The notes beneath the pieces were generated by a model that saw only the letters and a program-made list of their open reading frames with translations, was not told the DNA's origin and ran no database searches. A stretch of DNA of 56,449 nucleotides from Aedoeadaptatus coxii. Its GTDB lineage: Bacteria; Bacillota; Clostridia; Tissierellales; Peptoniphilaceae. Made by a program: the position numbers and the translations under genes. Positions 8,171-15,207 of the stretch are shown piece by piece. The stretch lies in NCBI RefSeq assembly GCF_903819215.1, contig NZ_CAIJCT010000018.1; one strand, written 5' to 3'. Positions within the stretch are counted from its first letter, which is position 1, and each line of letters opens with the position of its first letter.

Positions 8171-8518
8171 ATGAAGCCATATTTGATAAATAGTTTAAAA
8201 AAAGATGGATTTGATGCCATAATAACATTGTTGGATTACCAAACTCAAATATCAAGATGTTTAAAATCCATTAGAATGTCTCCGGATGAAACAAGAAAAC
8301 TCTTGATAGATACCATATTATGTTCAGGAATGAATGAGTATCGTTTTATTGAAACTACTTTAAATGAAGATGGAACAATCAATCTAAATAATTATAATTA
8401 TGTTAATGTAAACGATGATGTACTTAAAAAAGCAAATGATATTCTAAAATATCAACCTGTTTTTTTAAGAAATTCTGTATTGCCAGAATCACAAATAAAA
8501 AAAATAGCACAAAATTAA
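8171..8518 (+). CDS. RnlB-like antitoxin
   Basis: 115 residues, start ATG 8171 behind a strong AAGGAGGAG. The pattern fits RnlB antitoxins: an early F-D-A-I-I-T strand, then L-L-I-D-T-I-L-C-S-G-M-N with R-F-I-E-T, and an N-rich middle. Size and position also fit: RnlB is about 120 residues and follows the toxin gene in rnlAB. In E. coli, RnlB blocks the RnlA ribonuclease and is itself unstable during phage shutoff. Here it should restrain the RNase H-RnlA fusion encoded just upstream, probably from the same transcript. A terminator follows directly. The family match is by eye and moderate. Confidence 0.65.
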   Translation: MKPYLINSLKKDGFDAIITLLDYQTQISRCLKSIRMSPDETRKLLIDTILCSGMNEYRFIETTLNEDGTINLNNYNYVNVNDDVLKKANDILKYQPVFLRNSVLPESQIKKIAQN

Positions 8519-8545
8519 ATATACTATATACTAGATAACGCATCA

Positions 8546-8575
8546 AAGCACTTAAAGAAATTTAGGTGCTTTTTT
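8546..8575 (+). terminator. Terminator of the toxin-antitoxin operon
   Basis: AAGCACTTAAA (8546-8556) pairs with TTTAGGTGCTT (8561-8571) around a GAAA tetraloop, with one G-T pair, and runs into a T tract. It ends the RnlA/RnlB transcript just before the inferred end of the element. Confidence 0.85.
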
Positions 8576-8599
8576 AATATCAATTACTTGACATTGTAG
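8576..8599. other. Inferred right attachment junction of the element
   Basis: Element sequence ends with the terminator at 8575. From 8600 the frame reads G-K-S-T-L-L-K-L-M-N-G, the second half of a Walker A motif, with an in-frame TAG at 8597-8599 directly before it. The crossover therefore lies somewhere in these bases, or just inside the Walker A codons. The matching left junction is outside the window, so the core dinucleotide cannot be read. Confidence 0.45.
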
Positions 8600-9880
8600 G
8601 GAAAATCCACTCTATTAAAGCTTATGAATGGTATAATACCCGAGTTTTATGATGGAGACATTTCCGGCAGTGTTATGGTCAATGGTATGAATACATTTAC
8701 CACACCAATTTATAAATTATCTAAGGATGTAGGTTCAGTTTTTCAAAATCCCAAAACACAATTCTATACAACCAATACAACCGATGAAATTGCTTTTGGT
8801 TTAGAAAATTACGGCATAGAAAGGGAACTAATTAACAAAAGAATTGAAGAAGTCGAAAAAGAGCTTCATCTTGAAAACTTAATGAATAAAAATATATTCA
8901 ATCTTTCCGGAGGAGAAAAGCAAAAGATTGCTATAGCAAGCATTTACGCATTAAACCCTGAGATATTTATCCTCGATGAACCGTCTTCAAGCTTAGATAT
9001 AAAGTCAATGAAAGAACTATCACTCATAATGAAAAAGCTTAAATCTTTAGGGAAAACTATTATTATTGCAGAACATAGGCTGTGGTATTTAAAAGACATT
9101 ATTGATAGAGCAATATACTTAGAGGATGGAAAAATCATCAGAGAATATAATATGAACGAAATTGAAAATCTAAGTGAAGATGAACGAATGAGAACGGGGC
9201 TTAGGCATTCTGATTATAAAGCTATTGAAGGATTTGATGATTTTGAAACTTCAAATAAAGTAGCTTTACTAGAATTAAAAAATCTGATATTCAAAAGAAA
9301 TACGAGAACAATTTTGTCCATTGAGGATCTTAAATTTGCCTATGGGAATATTATTGGGATTGTTGGAGAAAATGGAATAGGGAAGTCTACATTAGCAAAA
9401 ATCATTTGCGGCTTATACAAAGCAAATAAAGGGAAAATTTTAAAAGATGATGAGAATTTAAATATAAGAAGCAGATTAAATGAAAGTTTGCTTATAATGC
9501 AGGAAGTGAACTGTCAGTTATTCACAGACAGCGTTAAAGATGAAATAGTATTAACCTCAACCATTAAAGATGATTATGTTTTAGATACTTGGCTAAAAGA
9601 TATGGAGTTGAAAAATATCAGTGATAGGAATCCTCACACTTTGTCAGGAGGACAAAAACAGAGAGTAATTATCTTATCCGCTTTACTATCCGATAAGAAA
9701 ATTCTATTTTTTGATGAACCAACTAGTGGATTGGACTATAGAAATATGAAAATAGTAGCTAAAAACATAAAGAAAGTAAAGGAAGAAGATAAGTTGATTT
9801 TAATAATATCCCATGATGTTGAGTTTTTAGAGTCAGTTTGTGATAGGATTGTAGAACTTGTTGAGAGCCGAGATACTTAA
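8600..9880 (+). pseudogene. 5'-truncated double-domain ECF-type ABC ATPase
   Basis: Two fused ABC ATPase domains of the EcfA/CbiO type. Domain 1 begins inside Walker A (G-K-S-T at 8600-8611, after an in-frame TAG). It keeps its Q-loop (F-Q-N-P), signature L-S-G-G-E-K-Q, Walker B and H-loop A-E-H. Domain 2 is complete, with Walker A G-E-N-G-I-G-K-S-T, signature L-S-G-G-Q-K-Q, Walker B and S-H-D. About 40 residues are missing from the front, including the A-loop and half of Walker A, so domain 1 should not bind ATP normally. From the internal ATG 8624 a 418-residue product could still be made. Proteins of this type energise vitamin or metal uptake with an EcfT and an S subunit; none is present nearby. 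Truncation fits insertion of the element. Confidence 0.75.
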
Positions 9881-9929
9881 ATGGGAAGGTTAACCTTTAG
9901 ATTTATTCAATTTAGAAAGCTTTGGATGA

Positions 9930-10010
9930 AATGACTTGCTCTATACTATCCACCCAGGCGGCCGTGAACTTAAAATTAAGATAATCGAAAAAGATCTCTT
10001 GAAGAAATAA
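9930..10010 (+). pseudogene. C-terminal scrap of an unrecognised gene
   Basis: A frame closed upstream by TGA at 9927 reads 26 codons to TAA 10008-10010. It contains H-P-G-G-R and then an alternating strand-helix tail ending in lysines, and it runs straight into a strong terminator, as a real 3' end would. GC content is higher than in the ABC gene before it. It looks like the end of a chromosomal gene whose body was lost during insertion events. The family is not recognised. Confidence 0.3.
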
Positions 10011-10060
10011 AAGACCCCCCAAACGTTGGACGAAGGAATCCGACGCTTGGGGGTCTTTTT
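10009..10060 (+). terminator. Strong terminator between the mobile region and the resistance module
   Basis: A long GC-rich hairpin: AAAAGACCCCC with GTTGGA at 10009-10030 pairs with TCCGACGCTTGGGGG and TCTTTTT at 10039-10060, with a few G-T or bulged positions. A-run on one side and T-run on the other mean it may work in both directions. Confidence 0.85.
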
Positions 10061-10106
10061 GTGGAAAGAATGCATCCATTTTCCCTGGCGAATCAATGAC
10101 AAATAG

Positions 10107-10140
10107 TCCTTAAGAAATCCTTAAATTTATGCCGTAATCT
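10107..10140 (+). promoter_or_regulatory. Candidate response-regulator site and promoter of the ABC module
   Basis: The octamers TCCTTAAG (10107-10114) and TCCTTAAA (10118-10125) form a direct repeat with an 11-base period, the arrangement bound by OmpR-type dimers. A possible -10 (TAATCT, 10135-10140) lies so that the repeat covers the -35 position, as expected of an activated promoter. The response regulator encoded at 12389 is the natural candidate to bind here. Confidence 0.5.
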
Positions 10141-10164
10141 TCAATTAAGAAAGAGGAGGTTATT

Positions 10165-10866
10165 ATGGATCAATTTATCTTGGAAACAAAAAAGTTATCG
10201 AAGGTATTTGCCAGCCAAAAAGCTGTAGATGGTATATCCCTAAGAATTAAGGAAAATTCAGTTTATGGACTACTTGGACCAAATGGAGCCGGCAAGTCTA
10301 CTACATTAAAAATGATCACCGGCATGTTGCATAAATCATCGGGAGATATTTTATTTGAAGGGCACCCATGGAGTAGGAACGATTTAGCAGATATAGGAGC
10401 CCTCATTGAAACTCCGCCTTTATATGAAAATTTAAGCGCCAGGGAGAATTTAAAAGTAAGAACGTTATTGTTAGGATTGCCTGATTCCAGGATTGATCAA
10501 GTATTGGAAATTGTAGGTTTGAACGATACCGGAAAGAAGAAAAGCGGCCAGTTCTCTTTAGGCATGAAACAAAGACTGGGGATCGCCATTGCATTATTAA
10601 ATAATCCGAAGCTTTTGATTTTAGATGAGCCGACGAATGGTCTTGACCCATTGGGAATTCAAGAATTACGTAGCTTAATAAGAAGTTTCCCCGAAAAAGG
10701 AATAACTGTGATTTTATCCAGTCATATTCTGGCGGAGGTAGAACAAACTGCGGATCATATAGGGATTATTCATAATGGGCAATTGAAATACCAAAATATG
10801 ATGGATCGCCATGAGAACTTAGAGAAACTTTTTATGGACGTTGTAAAAAGTGAAACGAGGGCATAG
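10165..10866 (+). CDS. Lantibiotic/cationic peptide resistance ABC transporter, ATPase
   Basis: 233 residues with all ABC ATPase motifs: Walker A G-P-N-G-A-G-K-S-T around 40-48, Q-loop near I-E-T-P-P, signature F-S-L-G-M-K-Q-R, Walker B L-L-I-L-D-E-P and switch S-S-H. Sequence style and gene order match the LanF/CprA group, which powers removal of lantibiotics and related peptides from the membrane. SD GAGGAGG precedes ATG 10165. Four bases separate it from the first permease gene. No peptide precursor or modification genes are near, so this is a stand-alone resistance set, not producer immunity. Confidence 0.88.
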   Translation: MDQFILETKKLSKVFASQKAVDGISLRIKENSVYGLLGPNGAGKSTTLKMITGMLHKSSGDILFEGHPWSRNDLADIGALIETPPLYENLSARENLKVRTLLLGLPDSRIDQVLEIVGLNDTGKKKSGQFSLGMKQRLGIAIALLNNPKLLILDEPTNGLDPLGIQELRSLIRSFPEKGITVILSSHILAEVEQTADHIGIIHNGQLKYQNMMDRHENLEKLFMDVVKSETRA

Positions 10867-10869
10867 CAT

Positions 10870-11610
10870 ATGACGAATTATATTCTTGCAGAAAATTTAA
10901 AACATAAGCACAGTTTCTTGAAAAAGTTATTGCTCATTATGCCACTATCCTTAATCTTATTATCACTCTTTCTCATGCCGAGTTATTTCACCACGAATTC
11001 CTATAACTGGTGGTATGTCATTATCATGCCGGCAACATTCGTCTTAATACCGGCCATGATGGATAGAAAAGAAAGTAGAAAATTAAATTACAGAGCTGTT
11101 TTTCCGCTCAATATTGATCTTCAAAAGGTGTGGGTTTCAAAAATAATCACAGCTTTACTTTATATGAGTATAGCTGCAATAGTTCATATGCTGGGAGTGT
11201 TTATTTTTCAATTTTTCGTGGGTGAACAACTAACACCGAACTATGCATTTCTGACATTGTTATGTGCAAGTGTATTATTAATTATAACTAATATATGGCA
11301 AATCCCATTTTGCTTTTTCTTGGCAAAAAAGTTCGGCTTTGTCGTAAGTATTGCAATCAATGCCGTGTTGGGTTTAGGGTTAGGAATTATGTTATCTGAT
11401 AGAGGTGCGTGGATTTATTGCCCGTATTCCTGGGGAATTCGATCAATGGTTCCTGTTTTGCATATTTTACCGGGTGGTGTTTTAATAAAATCATCAAACC
11501 CGATGCTATCGAACACATCCATCTTTCTTCCTTGTATTTTATCTATATGTCTATTTATTTTACTGACATTGATAAGTGCAAAATGGTTTTCGAAGCAAGA
11601 GGTAAAATGA
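10870..11610 (+). CDS. Lantibiotic resistance ABC transporter permease (LanE type)
   Basis: 246 residues with six predicted membrane stretches. The N-terminus is short and cytoplasmic, followed by a hydrophobic helix, a loop rich in W and Y around residues 40-52, and paired helices up to the C-terminus. This is the shape of MutE/EpiE/SpaE permeases that pair with a LanF ATPase. The stop overlaps the start of the next permease in an ATGA arrangement, so the two permeases are probably made in equal amounts and form a heterodimer. Confidence 0.82.
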   Translation: MTNYILAENLKHKHSFLKKLLLIMPLSLILLSLFLMPSYFTTNSYNWWYVIIMPATFVLIPAMMDRKESRKLNYRAVFPLNIDLQKVWVSKIITALLYMSIAAIVHMLGVFIFQFFVGEQLTPNYAFLTLLCASVLLIITNIWQIPFCFFLAKKFGFVVSIAINAVLGLGLGIMLSDRGAWIYCPYSWGIRSMVPVLHILPGGVLIKSSNPMLSNTSIFLPCILSICLFILLTLISAKWFSKQEVK

Positions 11611-12350
11611 TGTTGAATATTATCAAATCCGAACTTTATAAAATGAAGCACACCTGGCTTCCTTGGATTCACATCCTTTTACCCATTGCATATTCAGTGC
11701 TTTTTTACGTAGCGTCAAATACGACCGGTTTAAAAAATTTTGAAGAAAAGGAGATAGTACAGACCTATTTCGTGATGTTAGGAGCAATGCTTCCAATAGT
11801 CTGTAGTTTTATTACATCCAAAGTTGTCGATATGGAAGCAAGTGCGGGAAATTTTCAGGTGCTTTTATCAACGACAAAATCTCGAACGAAGGCTTACCTT
11901 GGAAAACTGATTGTAATGGAGTTAGGATTTATAGTTTCACTAATGCTGGCTATTATCATTTTTGCTGCTTTATCCGGATATCAACACGCTCTCGATTGGT
12001 TCATTCAATTGTTTTTAATTTTTATTAGCAGTATAGCTTTGTATATAATTCATACGTGGATTGGGTTCGCATTAAGTAGCGGCGCATCGATTGGATTGGG
12101 TTTTATAGAAACAATGATTTCTTTCCTTTTGATGACAATTCTTGGTGATAATATTTGGTACTTTATTCCTTGTACATGGCCAACCAGGCTTCCGGCTACG
12201 TTTATTATGATGCGAAACGTTTTGGATAGTTCCTATTTTTACAGAGAGATAAGACTGTGGAGTTTTGTAGCGACTCTTATGATCCTCATCCTACTTATTT
12301 CTTCGATCATTTGGTTCAATAAGTGGGATGGAAAGACTGCCGGTGATTAA
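11607..12350 (+). CDS. Lantibiotic resistance ABC transporter permease (LanG type)
   Basis: 247 residues from ATG 11607, which overlaps the previous TGA. A longer in-frame extension back to 11409 would run through the upstream gene and is not likely to be used. The N-terminus, I-I-K-S-E-L-Y-K-M-K, is the amphipathic lead typical of MutG/EpiG permeases, followed by six membrane segments. It should combine with the LanE-type permease and the ATPase at 10165. A short gap of 38 bases leads to the response regulator. Confidence 0.82.
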   Translation: MMLNIIKSELYKMKHTWLPWIHILLPIAYSVLFYVASNTTGLKNFEEKEIVQTYFVMLGAMLPIVCSFITSKVVDMEASAGNFQVLLSTTKSRTKAYLGKLIVMELGFIVSLMLAIIIFAALSGYQHALDWFIQLFLIFISSIALYIIHTWIGFALSSGASIGLGFIETMISFLLMTILGDNIWYFIPCTWPTRLPATFIMMRNVLDSSYFYREIRLWSFVATLMILILLISSIIWFNKWDGKTAGD

Positions 12351-12388
12351 TAAGGGGGTAATATTATTTTAAATGAGGAGGTGATGGA

Positions 12389-13048
12389 ATGTCTTTAATT
12401 CTTGCAGTTGATGATGAGCTGGACATGCTCGATCTAATAAAAAACATTTTGAAAAAGAACCACCATCAAGTTCATATATTCCAAAACCCTTTAGACATCG
12501 ATAATAGCAAACTTAGTCAATATGATTTGATTCTGCTTGATGTCATGATGCCGGGTATGGACGGAATTCGTTTTTGTAAAGAGATTCGAGGGAAAGTAGA
12601 TTGCCCTATTCTTTTTTTAACCGCAAAAACGATGGAAGACGATATCGTCGAAGGGCTATTAATTGGTGGAGATGATTACATTACCAAACCATTCGGTGCA
12701 GCAGAACTAGTAGCTCGTGTCGAGGCGCATTTAAGACGAGAAAAGCGAGAACGGCACACGAGTTTAAACCTTGGTGACATTCGATTTGATTTATCTTCCA
12801 ATGAAGTGTTTGTAGCAGACAAAAAAGTTCATTTGACAAAATCGGAGTATCAAATTTCAGAATTACTGGCAAAAAGAAAAGGACAAGTATTTTCAAGGGA
12901 GCAATTATACGAGCTTGTCTTTGGATTTGATGGGATAGGCGATGCATCTGCCATATCGGAACATATAAAAAATATTAGGGCGAAGTTTCAAAACTATGGG
13001 ACAAATCCAATTGAAACAGTATGGGGGATCGGATATAAATGGAATTAA
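12389..13048 (+). CDS. OmpR-family response regulator of the peptide-resistance module
   Basis: 219 residues. The receiver domain has the acidic pocket D8-D9-E10, phospho-acceptor D51 in L-L-D-V-M-M-P-G-M-D-G, the T in L-T-A-K and the K in T-K-P-F. The C-terminal half is an OmpR winged helix with L-T-K-S-E-Y-Q-I, closing with V-W-G-I-G-Y-K. SD GAGGTGATGG lies before ATG 12389. It overlaps the kinase gene by ten bases. In comparable sets (CprR, NsrR, SpaR) the regulator turns on the transporter when the peptide is sensed; the 11-base direct repeat upstream of 10165 is a plausible target. Confidence 0.9.
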   Translation: MSLILAVDDELDMLDLIKNILKKNHHQVHIFQNPLDIDNSKLSQYDLILLDVMMPGMDGIRFCKEIRGKVDCPILFLTAKTMEDDIVEGLLIGGDDYITKPFGAAELVARVEAHLRREKRERHTSLNLGDIRFDLSSNEVFVADKKVHLTKSEYQISELLAKRKGQVFSREQLYELVFGFDGIGDASAISEHIKNIRAKFQNYGTNPIETVWGIGYKWN

Positions 13049-14421
13049 AATCAAAAAGCCAATCTCTTAATAAGGTACTTTTCAAATATTTATTGAGTAT
13101 TACATTGGGGCTGGTCATTTCCGTTGGATTAATCCTGGGTTTTATGCATGCTTCCATTCAATTTAAGTGGATCGTGCCGGCAAATTATACTGAAACTTCA
13201 ATTCTTGAAAGAAGGATGGACATTGCCACATCAAAAAAATTCCAAAAGTCATTGCTTCCGGACAATACATCTTATATGTTTTTATCAAAAGATGAAAAAG
13301 TGATAGAAACAAATATGAATAAGAATATTCAAGACAAGGCAATTAACTATCACAATGGCTCCGGTTACTCTAATGCGAACTTATCCTTTATAGAAATACA
13401 AAGGTCAGATGGCTATGTTATAGTTGCTTATAATCTAAAACCTTACTATTCAAATTCTTGGATGCAACAAACGCTTCCGACAATCACTATTTTGTTCGTG
13501 TCTTTACTCATAATATTTTGTTTTACGAGTATCATTGCCATTACTTTATTTTGGGCAAGGCGAATTTCGAAAGAATTAAATCCTTTGCTCCAAGCTTCAG
13601 AAGAAATCGGGAAACAAAATTTAGATTTTCAAGTTGAAAATTCAAATATTCAAGAATTTAATGCCATATCTGAAAGTTTAGAAAAAATGAAAGTAGGATT
13701 AAGTCAATCTTTAAGAACAAATTGGAGAGAGGCAGAAAAAAAGAGGAATCAGATTTCAGCATTAAGTCACGATATAAAAACACCGGTTTCAATCATAAAG
13801 GGAAACTCAGAATTATTAGGAGAAACAGATCTAACAGAAGAGCAGGAAATGTATCTTAACTATATTAGAAAAAACACAAACCGCATTGGCCAATATATCG
13901 AGACCTTAATGCTTTTGAATAAATCGAACCAAGTAAATGAATTAAATTTTCTCGAAGTAGAAGTAGAGCAATTTGCAGAGAATATTGAAAAATTAACGAA
14001 AGAATTCACATCATCTTACCAGCTTCATCTTTTAGTAGATAGTAACTATGAGAATAATTTTTTGATTGTGGATACGAAAGAATTTGAGCGAGCTTTTCTG
14101 AATATTCTCAGTAATGCAGGGGAACACAGTCCTATAAACTCGACCATAAAATTAAGCATATGCTCCAAAGAGGACAATCTGCAAATATCCATATTGGATC
14201 AAGGACACGGATTTACTAATGAGGATTTAGTATATGCAAAAGATCAATTCTATCAAGGAGACAAAAGTAGACATTCAAGACAAAACTACGGCATCGGATT
14301 ATTTGTCGCCGAGCAAATTATTAAGAACCACGGTGGAAGTCTTATCTTAGAAAATAGAACTGACGAAATCGGCGCGAAAGTTACCATATTATTACCTGTA
14401 ACGAATAAACCATATAGTTGA
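13039..14421 (+). CDS. Sensor histidine kinase of the peptide-resistance module
   Basis: 460 residues. One membrane helix at about 14-38, an outer loop of roughly 105 residues, a second helix at about 148-172, then a HAMP-like linker. The HisKA helix has phospho-acceptor H244 in L-S-H-D-I-K-T-P-V. The ATPase domain shows N-box N-I-L-S-N-A-G-E-H, G-box D-Q-G-H-G-F and a Y-G-I-G-L-F-V motif. The large outer loop separates it from the short-loop BceS kinases and is closer to the SpaK/CprK style, where the loop senses the peptide directly. It is the last gene of the module. Confidence 0.9.
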   Translation: MELKSKSQSLNKVLFKYLLSITLGLVISVGLILGFMHASIQFKWIVPANYTETSILERRMDIATSKKFQKSLLPDNTSYMFLSKDEKVIETNMNKNIQDKAINYHNGSGYSNANLSFIEIQRSDGYVIVAYNLKPYYSNSWMQQTLPTITILFVSLLIIFCFTSIIAITLFWARRISKELNPLLQASEEIGKQNLDFQVENSNIQEFNAISESLEKMKVGLSQSLRTNWREAEKKRNQISALSHDIKTPVSIIKGNSELLGETDLTEEQEMYLNYIRKNTNRIGQYIETLMLLNKSNQVNELNFLEVEVEQFAENIEKLTKEFTSSYQLHLLVDSNYENNFLIVDTKEFERAFLNILSNAGEHSPINSTIKLSICSKEDNLQISILDQGHGFTNEDLVYAKDQFYQGDKSRHSRQNYGIGLFVAEQIIKNHGGSLILENRTDEIGAKVTILLPVTNKPYS

Positions 14422-14440
14422 TTCGCCACCAAAACAAACA

Positions 14441-14521
14441 ATGGATGTGTTTCATGATGCACTTTCACTCCGCTTAGATACCGGTAATTTACAACTAAAA
14501 CAAATGAAATCCCAAGCGTGA
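14441..14521 (+). pseudogene. Small gene scrap after the kinase gene
   Basis: A frame open from the kinase stop region contains ATG 14441 and ends at TGA 14519-14521 after 26 residues. The C-terminal piece ends in a lysine- and glutamine-rich helix and overlaps the start of a terminator hairpin, like a genuine gene end. No SD is seen. It may be the left-over 3' end of a gene interrupted when the resistance module arrived; the family is not recognised. Confidence 0.2.
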
Positions 14522-14545
14522 AGAGATAACGTTTGGGATTTTTTT
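14506..14545 (+). terminator. Terminator closing the resistance module
   Basis: AAATCCCAAGCGT (from about 14507) pairs with ACGTTTGGGATTT around a nine-base loop, with one G-T pair, followed by a long T run to 14546 and beyond. Confidence 0.85.
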
Positions 14546-14637
14546 TATTTTTTTAAAAAAGGGGATAAAAATTTAGTTCCGGGGTATATAATGAGTGATA
14601 ACAAATATCAAATATTTCAAATAAAAAGGAGGACATT

Positions 14638-15207
14638 ATGTCACAAGTAGGAAAGAAGATGCCGGAGTTCACAACGAACGGCTACAACCCCAAGAAAGAA
14701 GAATTTGTAACGGTATCCAATAAGGATTTTGAAGGCAAGTGGAATGTTCTCATGTTCTATCCCGCAGACTTCACCTTCGTCTGCCCGACGGAACTGGAAG
14801 ATATGCAAGAGCAATATGCTAAATTGCAATCTCTCGGCGTGGAAGTTTACTCCATGTCCTGTGACACACACTTTGTTCACAAAGGTTGGCACGACCATTC
14901 GGAAGCCATTAGTAAATTGGAATTCACTATGCTTGCCGATCCCCACAAAACCATTGCCAGCGATTTCTATGTTTTAGATGAAGCGGCAGGTCTTGCACAA
15001 CGTGCTACGTTTATTATCGATCCCGATGGCGTTATTCAAGCGGTAGAAGTTAATGCTGACGGCATCGGCCGCGACGCAAGCCAAGTTTACGACAAGATTC
15101 GCGCTGCTCAATATGTTCGCGAAAATCCGGGCGAAGTATGCCCTGCAAAATGGAAACAATCCGGCGAAACGTTGACTCCGGGCTTGGATCTCGTCGGTAA
15201 GATCTAA
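14638..15207 (+). CDS. ahpC: Peroxiredoxin, alkyl hydroperoxide reductase subunit C
   Basis: 189 residues, the normal AhpC length. Peroxidatic C49 lies in F-T-F-V-C-P-T-E and resolving C168 in G-E-V-C-P, so this is a typical 2-Cys enzyme that reduces hydrogen peroxide and organic hydroperoxides in the cytosol. Reducing power should come from AhpF, whose start codon overlaps this stop (TAATG). A TATAAT at 14587-14592 is a likely -10, with AAAGGAGG before the start. The region is where codon use changes to that of the rest of the chromosome. Confidence 0.95.
   Translation: MSQVGKKMPEFTTNGYNPKKEEFVTVSNKDFEGKWNVLMFYPADFTFVCPTELEDMQEQYAKLQSLGVEVYSMSCDTHFVHKGWHDHSEAISKLEFTMLADPHKTIASDFYVLDEAAGLAQRATFIIDPDGVIQAVEVNADGIGRDASQVYDKIRAAQYVRENPGEVCPAKWKQSGETLTPGLDLVGKI

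Larger units (their letters stand above)
1..8599. mobile_element. Right part of an integrative (serine-recombinase) element
   Basis: This AT-rich block carries a sigma-like regulator, a TnpW-like protein and three large serine recombinases, the gene set usually found near one end of clostridial conjugative or mobilisable elements. An RNase H-RnlA/RnlB module and an ABC exporter tail look like cargo. The right boundary is inferred from the abrupt start, at 8600, of an ABC ATPase reading frame that begins inside its Walker A motif. The left end and any conjugation genes lie outside the window, so whether this is a full ICE or a smaller mobilisable element cannot be decided. Confidence 0.6.

Noticed and set aside
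11409..11606. Longer N-terminus of the LanG-type permease
   Set aside because: It runs in another frame through the upstream permease gene, and the ATGA overlap at 11607 is the natural start.
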